Positions 1 to 6,801 are shown, numbered from the stretch's first letter. The stretch is 7,609 bases of DNA from an uncultured Polymorphobacter sp. (GCA_937894055.1 CALDHQ010000003.1:1-7609); one strand, 5' to 3'. Made by a program: numbers and translations. The notes: a model not told the origin generated them from the letters alone.

Positions 1-90
1 CCGGGTACGCAAGTGGCGATCGTGAGCCCGGACAGGTTGGACGAGGAACTCCCATTCCTCGCCGCCTTGATTGACCTGATAACCGATTAG
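1..90 (+). CDS. 3' end of an unidentified protein (partial)
   Basis: The first frame is open from the window edge to a TAG at 88-90 and gives 29 residues ending in LAALIDLITD. The tail has an alternation of hydrophobic and acidic residues (ELPFLAALIDLITD) that would suit a C-terminal amphipathic helix. No domain can be recognised from so little sequence. Several codons (AGG, CCA, ATT, ATA) are less GC-biased than in the neighbouring genes, so either the gene has atypical codon use or this is not a real coding tail. It would be convergent with the hydrolase that ends at 161. Confidence 0.35.
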   Translation, partial: PGTQVAIVSPDRLDEELPFLAALIDLITD

Positions 91-123
91 GTTCGTTATG
101 TCAAGATAAATCGCGCATTCGTC

Positions 124-146
124 CCCTCTCCCTAGTGGGGAGAGGG
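124..146. terminator. G/C hairpin between convergent genes
   Basis: Perfect 9 bp arms CCCTCTCCC (124-132) and GGGAGAGGG (138-146) flank a 5-base loop, TAGTG. The hairpin lies 33 bp after the stop of the possible upstream gene and 14 bp beyond the stop of the minus-strand hydrolase, so it could end transcription from either side or protect mRNA 3' ends. There is no T-tract on either strand, so it is not a classical Rho-independent terminator. The palindrome type (CCTCTCCC...GGGAGAGG) is common as a dispersed intergenic repeat in proteobacteria, and it may be one copy of such a repeat. Confidence 0.5.
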
Positions 147-160
147 AGGAAGCAGTCCGT

Positions 161-1183
161 TCAGAACAGGCCGCCGAACTGCGCGGCGCACCATTTCGCC
201 AGCGTGGCGTTGAGTGCCACGGGCTGCTCCTGCGCCATCCAGTGCCCCGAATCGACGACCGTTTCGGTCAGGTTGGCGCAATGCGCGCGCATCGGCTCGG
301 CGAGCCGCGATACCAGCGTCTCGCAGACATTGTCGTAGCGTGCGTGCGCGAACAGCACCGGCATCTGCAGCTGCCAGTTGGCGCGCGCACGTTCGGCATA
401 GGCGGCGTTGGCCGGCGCATTCATGTACCAGCTGTCGGGGCCGAAGAAGCCGTTGCGCGTCAGCGCTTCGGTATAGGCATCCTCGTCGGCCTGCGTCAGC
501 ACGGTTTCGTCGCGCGGCAGTGCCGGCGCCGGCGCGCCCGGCCCAAACCAGCCGCCCTGCGCACGCACCATCGCGGTCATCGCCGGCTGGCCGACCACCG
601 CCGCGTCCCCGGCGCGGAACGCCAGCCGCACGAACGCCCGCGGGTCGGCATCGAACGCCTGGTGCGCGGCGGCGAAATTCTCGCGGTAGAACAGCATGTA
701 ATCCCATTGCGCCGCCGGAAACCGGTCTTCGGGGTACAAGTTGCGGTCGGCGTAGGGCAGCGCCGCCTCGACCGACAGGCCTTCGGGCAAATACGGCGCG
801 CACAGGCTGGCGACGCCGTGGCAGCGGTCAGGGTGCTGCTGCGCGATCGCCCAAACCACCGGCGAACCCCAGTCATGCCCGACCCACACCGCCTTTTCGG
901 CGCCGAGCGCATCGAGCAGTTCGATCATGTCGGTGACGATGTGTTCGAGCGCATAGTCTTCGTGGCGCGGATGCACGCGCGAACGGCCATAGCCGCGCAT
1001 GTCGGGCGCCACCGCGCGGAAGCCCAGCCCGGCGAACACCGGCAGCTGGTGGCGCCACGAAATCGATAGTTCGGGCCAACCGTGGACGAAGATCATCGGC
1101 ACGCCGTCGGGGTTGCCGCAGTCGAGGTAGAAGCTGGTGTGGCGGTCGCTGCGCAGCGACAATTCGCGGATGGTTTGCGGCAT
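161..1183 (-). CDS. epoxide hydrolase-type alpha/beta hydrolase
   Basis: This 340-residue alpha/beta hydrolase is of the soluble epoxide hydrolase type, which opens epoxides to diols through an Asp-ester intermediate. Visible in order are the oxyanion-loop HGWP (34-37), DMRGYGRS (61-68), nucleophile Asp104 in GHDWG (102-106), a cap-domain Tyr162 in YMLFY, a second cap Tyr253 in GPDSWYMN, the acid Asp284 in ARYDN, and His314 in DSGHW. The Asp nucleophile plus two cap tyrosines separates it from esterases and haloalkane dehalogenases (the latter lack the Tyr pair). There is no signal peptide, so it should be cytoplasmic. The start at 1183 is chosen because AGGGGAGG lies 6 nt upstream; an in-frame ATG seven codons earlier (1204) would bury that ribosome site. 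Its length fits the family. It is divergent from the MscS gene, and the substrate cannot be told from context. Confidence 0.9.
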   Translation of the reverse strand: MPQTIRELSLRSDRHTSFYLDCGNPDGVPMIFVHGWPELSISWRHQLPVFAGLGFRAVAPDMRGYGRSRVHPRHEDYALEHIVTDMIELLDALGAEKAVWVGHDWGSPVVWAIAQQHPDRCHGVASLCAPYLPEGLSVEAALPYADRNLYPEDRFPAAQWDYMLFYRENFAAAHQAFDADPRAFVRLAFRAGDAAVVGQPAMTAMVRAQGGWFGPGAPAPALPRDETVLTQADEDAYTEALTRNGFFGPDSWYMNAPANAAYAERARANWQLQMPVLFAHARYDNVCETLVSRLAEPMRAHCANLTETVVDSGHWMAQEQPVALNATLAKWCAAQFGGLF

Positions 1184-1253
1184 TTTTGACCTCCCCTGAC
1201 GCACTTTCCGGCGAGCATAGGCGCGCGCGTTCTTCTGCGCTAGAAGTCAGCAC

Positions 1254-2378
1254 ATGACTGTCACCGCCGCCCCGAAACCCGCCGCAGCGCCCGCCGACTC
1301 AGGCCTCACCGAAGACCTGGTCGACCTGCCCAAGCAGCTCCATGACGTGTCGGAGACTGTCTACCACTGGTTCCTCACCGACAGCATCAACGCGCTGGTG
1401 GCGTTCGGCGCCGGCTTCGGACTGTTCGCGTTCTTCTATCTGTTGCGCTGGGTTGCCAACCGCCTGATCGGCAGCGACGCGAAGATCACCTCGTGGCGCG
1501 GCTTCGCCAACCGGTTGCTCGGCCAGACATCGGCGTTCTTCATGGCGGCGCTCGCCGCCCGCATCGTCATTCGTTTCATCGCGCCGCCCGAAGCCGTCAC
1601 CAGCGTCATCCATGTCATCTTCACCATCTCGGCGGTGTTCCAGGCCGCGGTCTGGGCGCGCGCGCTGATCCTCGCGATGGTCGAGCGCAAGGGCGCCGAG
1701 GATGACGAGGACGCGCAGGCGCTGGCGTCCGCCATGGGCATCATCACCATCCTGGTGAACGTCGTGATCTGGACGCTGGCGATCATCCTGGTGCTCGACA
1801 ATCTCGGCATCAACGTCACCGCGCTGGTCGCCGGTCTGGGTGTCGGCGGCATCGCCATCGGCCTCGCGGCACAGGGCATTTTCAGCGACTTGTTCGCGGC
1901 GCTGTCGATCCTGTTCGACCGGCCGTTCCGCGCCGGCGACACCATCAGCTTCGGCACTGTCACCGGCACGGTCGAGGCGATCGGGCTCAAGACCACGCGC
2001 ATCCGCGCGCTGTCGGGCGAGCAGGTCGTGGTGTCGAACAAGAACCTGCTCGACATGCAGATTTCGAACCTGCGCCGCATCGAGGCACGCCGCATCGTGA
2101 TGACGCTCAACCTGTCGCTCGACACGCCCGCGGCCAAGCTCGCGCTGGTGCCCGACATGGCCGAGGATGCGGTCAAGGGCCGGCCGCACTGCCGCTTCGA
2201 ACGCGCGCACATCACCCGCGTCACGCTCGATGCCTGCGAAGTCGAAATCGTCTTCCACACCGATGTCGCCGACTATGTGGTGTTCATGGATGCGCGGCAG
2301 GGCGTGACGCTGGCGCTGATCAAGGAGTTCGCCGCGCAGGGCATCGACCTTGCCGAGCGGCTGCCGACCCCGAGCTGA
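1254..2378 (+). CDS. MscS-family mechanosensitive ion channel
   Basis: This 374-residue inner-membrane protein is of the small-conductance mechanosensitive channel family, which opens under membrane tension to release solutes after osmotic downshock. A hydrophilic N-terminus (1-40) is followed by helices at about 44-70, 88-109, 113-142 and 160-183, then the pore-lining helix at about 187-221 with the Gly/Ala-rich core GLGVGGIAIGLAAQ (194-207). Next come the beta domain, opening with DRPFRAGDTI (222-231) and containing VVVSNKNL (258-265), and an alpha/beta C-terminal domain to 374. Five membrane helices make it larger than the three-helix E. coli MscS. A highly acidic loop (about 147-153) follows the third helix. 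The ATG at 1254 has only a weak AGAAG site 7 nt upstream. The DUF1905 gene follows after 11 bp, suggesting co-transcription. Confidence 0.95.
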   Translation: MTVTAAPKPAAAPADSGLTEDLVDLPKQLHDVSETVYHWFLTDSINALVAFGAGFGLFAFFYLLRWVANRLIGSDAKITSWRGFANRLLGQTSAFFMAALAARIVIRFIAPPEAVTSVIHVIFTISAVFQAAVWARALILAMVERKGAEDDEDAQALASAMGIITILVNVVIWTLAIILVLDNLGINVTALVAGLGVGGIAIGLAAQGIFSDLFAALSILFDRPFRAGDTISFGTVTGTVEAIGLKTTRIRALSGEQVVVSNKNLLDMQISNLRRIEARRIVMTLNLSLDTPAAKLALVPDMAEDAVKGRPHCRFERAHITRVTLDACEVEIVFHTDVADYVVFMDARQGVTLALIKEFAAQGIDLAERLPTPS

Positions 2379-2389
2379 AGCGCGGCACC

Positions 2390-2782
2390 ATGAGCGCCAA
2401 CGAGCTGCCCAGCGATCCCGAACTGATCCGCTTCCTGCGCGAGGAGCTTGGCGCCACGCTGGCCGAGGGCGGCAGCTGGGACTTTACCGGTCCGCTATGG
2501 CTGTGGCGCGGCAAGGCCAAGGACGGCACGCCGACATCGACGGCCTGGCACTTCGTCACCATCGACGGCGCCGTGGCCGATGCCATTCGCGCCGCATCGC
2601 CGGGGCGCAGCGCGGCCTGGGGGTCGGTATACGTCAACGTCAGCATCGGCGAGACGCGCTGGCAGACGTCGGTGTTCCCGAGCAAGGACGTGCAGGGCTA
2701 TCTGCTGCCGGTCAAGGCCGCGGTGCGCAAGGCGCAGAAGCTGGTCGAAGGCGACAGGGTGACGCTCAACATTTCGGTGTGA
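2390..2782 (+). CDS. DUF1905 domain protein
   Basis: This 130-residue cytoplasmic protein matches the DUF1905 family, a small beta-rich domain of unknown biochemical role. Family features seen are the opening strand WDFTGPLWLW (30-39), the AWHFVTI strand (52-58), GSVYVNVSIGETRWQTSVFPSK (78-99, central GSVYV and TRWQTSVFPSK) and the end block GYLLPVKAAVRKAQKL followed by GDRVTLNI. The first 28 residues form a helical, acidic extension ahead of the domain. The start at 2390 is the only ATG ahead of the domain, and its ribosome site is poor, so translation may depend on the MscS gene ending 11 bp upstream. Its stop lies 9 bp from the stop of the convergent thioesterase. The family is recognised with good confidence, but no function can be assigned. 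Confidence 0.88.
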   Translation: MSANELPSDPELIRFLREELGATLAEGGSWDFTGPLWLWRGKAKDGTPTSTAWHFVTIDGAVADAIRAASPGRSAAWGSVYVNVSIGETRWQTSVFPSKDVQGYLLPVKAAVRKAQKLVEGDRVTLNISV

Positions 2783-2791
2783 GCCGCCGCG

Positions 2792-3199
2792 TCAAAGCAC
2801 CATCTGCGTCTGCGTCGTCACGCTGATCAGCTTGCCGGCGTCGGTTTCGATGCGCGTTGTCCATACCGAGGTGCGGCGGCCGATGTGCAGCGGCGTTGCG
2901 GTGGCGCGCATCAGTGCGCCCGCCGGTGCGGCGCCGATCATGTTGGTCTTGCTTTCGACCGTGGTGGTGCTGGTGGCGCCTTCGGGCAGCACTTCCATCG
3001 CGCCGATCGCGCCGGTGAAGTCGGCGAGCGCCATCAGGAAGCCGCCGTGCGCGGTGCCGCCCATCGTGCAATATTCGGGGCGCAGCACGATTTCGACGAC
3101 AACGCAGTCGCGGTCGCTGCGCTTGACCTCAAACCCCAGATAGGCGGGGAACGGCACGAGGCTGCTCATCTTTGCCAGTTTTTCGTAGTCCACGCTCAC
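2792..3199 (-). CDS. PaaI-type hotdog-fold thioesterase
   Basis: This 135-residue hotdog-fold protein belongs to the PaaI/4-hydroxybenzoyl-CoA thioesterase group, enzymes that hydrolyse acyl- or aryl-CoA thioesters. The central helix motif GGTAHGGFLMALAD (47-60) holds His51-Gly-Gly and Asp60, spaced as in E. coli PaaI (His, then Asp nine residues on). The long beta strands TSTTTVESKTNMIGA (76-90) and TSVWTTRIET (110-119) fit the fold. The usual Asn six residues before the His is Thr45 here, seen in EYCTMGG. The start is a GTG at 3199 that overlaps the stop of the upstream gene as GTGA (3196-3199), indicating translational coupling. A later in-frame ATG (Met11) is less likely. It sits third in the thiolase operon, so a CoA substrate such as an acyl-CoA intermediate is plausible but unproven. 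Confidence 0.9.
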   Translation of the reverse strand: MSVDYEKLAKMSSLVPFPAYLGFEVKRSDRDCVVVEIVLRPEYCTMGGTAHGGFLMALADFTGAIGAMEVLPEGATSTTTVESKTNMIGAAPAGALMRATATPLHIGRRTSVWTTRIETDAGKLISVTTQTQMVL

Positions 3200-3750
3200 T
3201 GCCCGTCTTCCCCCTGATGCGCCGCGCGGCCGAGATTGGTTGCGGCCACCGGCGCTGTCACAGTTGCTGCCTGAACCGCAGCCGGCCGCAGCCCGTCGGC
3301 CTTGCCGACGAGCACGAGGTGCCAGCGTTTGGGCAAGGTCGCAACCCGCCAGTCGTGCGTGACGAACATCGCATCATCGAGCGCCTGCGCCAGATCGGCC
3401 TGCGTCCAGCCGACCGGCTGCCACCAGCGCCGTGCCTTGATGGCGAGCAGCGCCAGTGCGGCGGGCGCCATGATGCGCCACAGTTCGCGCAGGTCGGTGC
3501 GGGCGCGGGCGCGGGGTAGCTGGCTGGTCAGCAGCACGCGGTCGAACATCGCCTCGACAAACGGCAGCCGCGTCGGGTCGGCGGTCACCGGCCCGACCTG
3601 CCCCGGCCACGCCAGCCGGACGATGCGTTCGAAATGCACTTCGTCGGGCTCGGCAAGCTTGGCGGGCGGGCGCCCGGCAATCAGCAGCCGCGCGGTATCA
3701 CCGCCGGCTTCGAGCGCGGCCGCAGGTCGCGCCGGATCGAGCGTCGGCAT
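3196..3750 (-). CDS. reduced class I methyltransferase-like protein
   Basis: This 184-residue protein resembles the latter part of a type-11 SAM-dependent methyltransferase domain. Seen are RLLIAGRPPAKLAEPD (21-36), where motif I should lie, DPTRLPFVEAMFDRVLLTSQL (58-78; key block RLPF...FDRVLL) and LRELWRIMAPAAL (88-100), the usual helix after motif IV/V. The glycine-rich SAM loop (normally GxGxG) is degraded to a single Gly, and the family's N-terminal helix region is absent, since the ATG at 3750 lies only 16 bp after the thiolase stop. The last 35 residues are low-complexity and Ala-rich. It may have lost methyl transfer or bind another ligand. It has no clear ribosome site and lies between the thiolase gene and the thioesterase, with the latter's start overlapping its stop. 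The target is unknown. The gene assignment is sound; the enzymatic function is doubtful. Confidence 0.72.
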   Translation of the reverse strand: MPTLDPARPAAALEAGGDTARLLIAGRPPAKLAEPDEVHFERIVRLAWPGQVGPVTADPTRLPFVEAMFDRVLLTSQLPRARARTDLRELWRIMAPAALALLAIKARRWWQPVGWTQADLAQALDDAMFVTHDWRVATLPKRWHLVLVGKADGLRPAAVQAATVTAPVAATNLGRAAHQGEDGQ

Positions 3751-3766
3751 GGCGGCGGGCTACCGC

Positions 3767-4939
3767 CTAGCGTTCGATGCACATGGCGATGCCCATGCCG
3801 CCGCCGATGCACAATGTCGCCAGCCCCTTGCGGGCGTCGCGCTTGGCCATTTCGTAGAGCAGCGTCGTCAGCACGCGGGCGCCCGAGGCGCCGATCGGGT
3901 GGCCGATGGCGATGGCGCCGCCGTTGACGTTGAGCTTCGCCGGATCAAGCCCGAGTTCCTGGCCGACCGCGAGCGCCTGTGCGGCGAACGCTTCATTGGC
4001 CTCGATCAGGTCGAGATCGGCGACCGACCAGCCGGCCTTTTCGAGCGCGCGCCGCGATGACGGCACCGGGCCGATGCCCATCACCGACGGATCGACGCCG
4101 ACCGAGGCGAAGCTGGCGATGCGACCGAGCACGGTGGCGCCGCGTTTCGCAGCCTCTGCCGCCGACATCAGCACCAGCACCGCGGCGCCGTCGTTGAGGC
4201 CGCTGGCGTTGGCGGCGGTGACGCTGCCGTCCTTCTTGAACGCCGGCTTGAGGCCGGCCATCGCTTCGATGGTGGCGCCGTCGCGGATATATTCATCGGT
4301 GTCGATGACGGTGTCGCCCTTGCGACCCTTGACAGTGACCGGCGCGATTTCGTCCTTGAAGCGGCCGCTGGCGCGTGCGGCGCTCGCCTTGTGCTGCGAG
4401 CCGACGGCGAATTCATCCTGTGCGGCACGGCCGATCTGGTAGCGTTCGGCAACATTCTCGGCGGTGATGCCCATGTGATAGCCGTTGAAGGCGTCCCACA
4501 GCCCGTCCTTGATCATCGTGTCGATGAGTTCGAGCGCGCCCATCTTAGTGCCGGCGCGCAGACCCTGCGCATGCATCGACAGGCTCATGCTTTCCTGCCC
4601 GCCGACGACCATGATGCCGGCGTCGCCATTGGCAATCGCCTGCGCGCCGAGTGCGACGGCGCGCAAGCCGCTGCCGCAGACCTGGTTGACGCCGTACGCC
4701 GGGGTTTCGACGGCGATGCCCGCGGCGATCGACGCCTGGCGCGCCGGGTTCTGGCCGTGGCCGGCGGTGAGCACCTGCCCCAGAATGACTTCGGAAACCT
4801 CGGCCGGATCGACGCCGGCCTGCGCCAGCGCGGCGCGGATCGCCTGCGCGCCGAGTTCGTGCGCCGGCACGCTGCCGAACGCCCCCATGAAGCTGCCGAC
4901 GGCAGTGCGCTTGGCGGCGGTGATGACGATGTCGGTCAT
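3767..4939 (-). CDS. phaA: acetyl-CoA C-acetyltransferase (thiolase II)
   Basis: This 390-residue thiolase condenses two acetyl-CoA to acetoacetyl-CoA (or the reverse), the first step of polyhydroxybutyrate synthesis and the last of short-chain beta-oxidation. The catalytic set is complete: nucleophile Cys88 in NQVCGSG (85-91), His155 in GYHMG, NEAFAAQ (315-321), His347 in GHPIG (346-350) and Cys377 in LCIGGGMG (376-383). Length and motifs fit biosynthetic thiolases. The ATG at 4939 ([12 protein letters not shown]) has GGAGA 6 nt upstream; an earlier in-frame ATG at 4969 lies within the control region and is less likely. The symbol phaA rests on its divergent pairing with phaR; atoB-like use in catabolism cannot be excluded. 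It heads a minus-strand operon with the methyltransferase-like and thioesterase genes. PhaR could repress it through the TGC-rich dyads near 5027-5065. Confidence 0.95.
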   Translation of the reverse strand: MTDIVITAAKRTAVGSFMGAFGSVPAHELGAQAIRAALAQAGVDPAEVSEVILGQVLTAGHGQNPARQASIAAGIAVETPAYGVNQVCGSGLRAVALGAQAIANGDAGIMVVGGQESMSLSMHAQGLRAGTKMGALELIDTMIKDGLWDAFNGYHMGITAENVAERYQIGRAAQDEFAVGSQHKASAARASGRFKDEIAPVTVKGRKGDTVIDTDEYIRDGATIEAMAGLKPAFKKDGSVTAANASGLNDGAAVLVLMSAAEAAKRGATVLGRIASFASVGVDPSVMGIGPVPSSRRALEKAGWSVADLDLIEANEAFAAQALAVGQELGLDPAKLNVNGGAIAIGHPIGASGARVLTTLLYEMAKRDARKGLATLCIGGGMGIAMCIER

Positions 4940-5026
4940 GGCGGGTCTCCGGTGATTCCTATGCTGCACACGCTAAACGCCTTCGCGCGGCTTTGGAAGC
5001 ACACAGGCGCACAGCAGGTGCGAAGG

Positions 5027-5065
5027 CTGCGTTGCAGTGCAACAAGCGGCTGTGCTATTGCAGCA
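5027..5065. promoter_or_regulatory. TGC-rich dyad cluster, candidate PhaR operator
   Basis: Within the 150 bp phaA-phaR divergent gap lie three overlapping or adjacent dyads: CTGC-GTT-GCAG (5027-5037), GTTGC-AGT-GCAAC (5031-5043) and TGCT-ATTGC-AGCA (5053-5065). TTGCAG occurs twice, 26 bp apart (5032-5037 and 5058-5063). PhaR from Rhodobacter and Paracoccus is known to bind TGC-rich sites, including the CTGC-N3-GCAG form, so an autoregulatory operator is the natural reading. TTGCAG (5032-5037) could also be the -35 of the phaR promoter, with a weak -10-like GCTATT at 5054-5059 (16 bp spacing), so binding would block RNA polymerase. The dyads are seen directly; binding and promoter use are inferred. 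Confidence 0.6.
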
Positions 5066-5089
5066 TTTCGCACTCGATTGGATTTGCCC

Positions 5090-5668
5090 ATGGCCCAGAC
5101 CGAAGCTTCTGCCGCAGCACCCGTCATCATCAAGAAGTACGCCAACCGGCGGCTCTACAATACCGAAAGCTCGAGCTACATCACGCTCGATCACCTCGGC
5201 ACGATGACACGCGAAGGCCGGGACTTCCAGGTCGTCGATGCCAAGACCGGCGAGGACATCACGCGCAGCGTGCTGACGCAGATCATCATGGACGAGGAAG
5301 GCCGCGGCCAGACGATGCTGCCGGTGCCGTTCCTGCGCCAGCTGATTTCGATGTACGGCGATTCGATGCAGTCGATGGTGCCGCACTACCTCGAAGCCTC
5401 GATGGAAGCCTTCGCCAAGAACCAGGCGCAGTTCCGCGACGCCGTTGCCGGCGCCTTCGGCGGCGTGGCGTTCAAGCCGTTCGAAACACTCGCCAAGCAG
5501 AATATGGCGATGTTTCAGGCCGCCGCCGACATGCTGACCGGCCGCGCCGCCCGCGGCGGCAAGGTCGAAACCAAGGCCGACGCCAAGCCCGATGCCACCG
5601 AACTCGCTGCCGTGAAGGCACAGCTTGCGGCACTGCAGGCGCAGCTCGAAGCGCTGGCGAAGAAGTAG
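5090..5668 (+). CDS. phaR: PhaR, polyhydroxyalkanoate accumulation regulator
   Basis: This 192-residue regulator senses PHA granules and represses phasin and PHA-synthesis genes when free in the cytoplasm. The N-terminal PHB/PHA-accumulation DNA-binding domain is clear: IIKKYANRRLYNTESSSYIT (13-32) followed by DHLGTMTREGRDFQVVDAKT (34-53) and EDITRSVLTQIIMDEE (55-70). The middle part, from about 76 to 150, has the granule-binding PHB_acc type helices (PFLRQLISMYGDSM, and FKPFETLAKQNMAMFQAA). The tail, after an Ala/Lys/Asp linker (152-168), is a short coiled coil with heptad-like ELAAVKAQLAALQAQLEALAKK (171-192, key repeats QLAALQ and QLEALA). The start at 5090 (MAQTEAS) is chosen because the upstream open frame carries no family sequence. 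The upstream GGAT is a weak ribosome site. It is divergent from phaA, with its likely operator between them. Confidence 0.96.
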   Translation: MAQTEASAAAPVIIKKYANRRLYNTESSSYITLDHLGTMTREGRDFQVVDAKTGEDITRSVLTQIIMDEEGRGQTMLPVPFLRQLISMYGDSMQSMVPHYLEASMEAFAKNQAQFRDAVAGAFGGVAFKPFETLAKQNMAMFQAAADMLTGRAARGGKVETKADAKPDATELAAVKAQLAALQAQLEALAKK

Positions 5669-5676
5669 GGCTAAGA

Positions 5677-5852
5677 GCCTCCGGCGGGCAGGCCTGAGGC
5701 CTGCACCCGATTATATTCAATCAAACTAGACCGTCGTCATTCCCGCGTAGGCGGGAATCCATGCGGCGGCGTCGGAATGGATTCCCGCCTACGCGGGAAT
5801 GACGACGTTGTTCTTCATATGGGTGCAGGCCTCAGGCCTGCCCGCCGGAGGC
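5677..5852. repeat. nested double inverted repeat (REP/BIME- or MITE-like)
   Basis: The outer pair is a perfect 32 bp inverted repeat (5677-5708 with 5821-5852). Inside is a second perfect 31 bp inverted repeat (5732-5762 with 5777-5807) around a 14-base centre (5763-5776). Each outer arm contains GCAGGCCT-G-AGGCCTGC or its complement; each inner arm contains ATTCCC GC...GC GGGAAT, a palindrome type found as dispersed repeats in several proteobacteria (for instance the neisserial dRS3 class). The two layers are separated by unequal AT-rich spacers (5709-5731 and 5808-5820). The element starts 8 bp after the phaR stop and ends 13 bp before the stop of the convergent methyltransferase gene. There is no open frame inside. 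It may act as a two-way transcript end. Whether it is mobile is inference. Confidence 0.92.
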
Positions 5853-5865
5853 CCTTCGCTCTACC

Positions 5866-6675
5866 TTACTTCGGCTTCACGAACTTCAGCGTCATGCGGT
5901 CCGATTCGCCGATCGCGGCATATTTCGCCTTGTCGGTTTCGCCTTCGGCGTAGTTCGGCGGCAGCGTCCAGACGCCCTTGGGATAGTCGTGGGTATCCTT
6001 GGGGTTGGCGTTGACGTTCGACGTGCCGACCAGCTTGAAGCCGGCGGCTTCGGCGAGTTTCACCACCGTCGACTGCTTCATGTAGCCGGACTTTTCCTGC
6101 ATCGCGTCGGGCATCGATTCGGGCAGGTGGTGTTCGACGACGCCGAGCGTGCCGCCGGGCTTGAGCATCGCGTAGAACGCCTTGAAGGCTTCGGGCGCGA
6201 AGCCGCCGATGTACCAGTTGTGGACGTTGCGGAAGGTCAGCACCATGTCGGCGCTGCCCGCCGGCGTCGCCTTGTCATAGACGCCCTTGGCGAACACGCC
6301 GACCTTGACCTTGTCATAGGCGGCGGGGTCGGCGGTCAGTTTGGCCTGGAACGCCGCGACGCCCTTGGCGGCGCGTTCACTGGCGGCAGGGTCGCTGCCG
6401 GCGGCGGTGTATGAGCCCTTGGGCTTGAGGTAGGGCGCGAGGATTTCGGTGTACCAGCCCGCCGACGGCGAGATTTCGACGACATTCTGGGTGGGCTTCA
6501 GGCCGAAGAAGGTCAGCGTCTCCGCCGGGTGGCGGTAGGCGTCGCGCGCCTTGTTGGCGGCCGAACGCTGCGGGCCGTCGATCGCGGCGGTCAGCGCCGG
6601 ATCGACCGCGGGTGCGGCAACAACCGGCGTGGCAATCAACGCGGCAAGCGCGAGCGTCAGATACGAACGTGTCAT
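5866..6675 (-). CDS. exported SAM-methyltransferase-like protein
   Basis: This 269-residue protein has a Sec signal peptide (MTRSYLTLALAALIATPVVA, cleavage near 20-23) followed by a class I methyltransferase-like fold of the 'predicted methyltransferase' type (COG4798-like). Seen are VVEISPSAGWYTEILAPYL (65-83), which replaces the usual acidic-end glycine loop with SPSAGW, then ADMVLTFRNVHNWY (142-155), LKPGGTLGVVEHH (171-183) and a C-terminal region with DYPKGVWTLPPNY (230-242). The start at 6675 has GAGG 8-9 nt upstream and yields the signal peptide; upstream in-frame starts only extend it into the promoter gap. A periplasmic location is puzzling for an enzyme that needs SAM, so the true ligand is open. 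It is convergent with phaR across the nested repeat and divergent from the small membrane gene. Confidence 0.87.
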   Translation of the reverse strand: MTRSYLTLALAALIATPVVAAPAVDPALTAAIDGPQRSAANKARDAYRHPAETLTFFGLKPTQNVVEISPSAGWYTEILAPYLKPKGSYTAAGSDPAASERAAKGVAAFQAKLTADPAAYDKVKVGVFAKGVYDKATPAGSADMVLTFRNVHNWYIGGFAPEAFKAFYAMLKPGGTLGVVEHHLPESMPDAMQEKSGYMKQSTVVKLAEAAGFKLVGTSNVNANPKDTHDYPKGVWTLPPNYAEGETDKAKYAAIGESDRMTLKFVKPK

Positions 6676-6801
6676 GGCGGAGCCTCGATTCGAAAGGGTT
6701 GCTGCGAATGACTTGCAGGTGGCGCTACAGATGCTATGCGCGGCGCGATAATGCAATGGAGTGCGTCGCGGCAGAGCGCCGCAGTTGCACGGAGATGTGC
6801 T

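Noticed and set aside
242..1069. A 275-codon plus-strand open frame opposite the epoxide hydrolase.
   Set aside because: It is Arg/His/Val-rich with no recognisable motif, and the minus-strand hydrolase has every catalytic residue.
1184..1253. Divergent promoters between the epoxide hydrolase and the MscS gene.
   Set aside because: A promoter must exist here, but I found no -35/-10 pair with acceptable match and spacing on either strand; TTGACC at 1186-1191 has no partner.
1299..2258. A 319-codon open frame on the minus strand opposite the MscS gene.
   Set aside because: The translation is rich in Asp, Arg, His and Gln with no domain or hydrophobic core, as expected from the antisense of a GC-rich gene. 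The plus strand encodes a clear MscS channel.
4391..5089. Upstream extension of the phaR frame to 425 codons.
   Set aside because: The extra 233 codons lie antisense to the thiolase and across the control region and look nothing like PhaR, which begins normally at 5090.
5677..5852. The repeat block considered as a CRISPR remnant or an insertion sequence.
   Set aside because: The repeats are inverted rather than direct, there are no regular spacers, and no open frame for a transposase lies inside.
6702..6718. CTGC...GCAG upstream of the exported methyltransferase, considered as a second PhaR site.
   Set aside because: The spacer is 9 bases rather than 3 or 4, and there are no further dyads around it; chance is likely in this composition.
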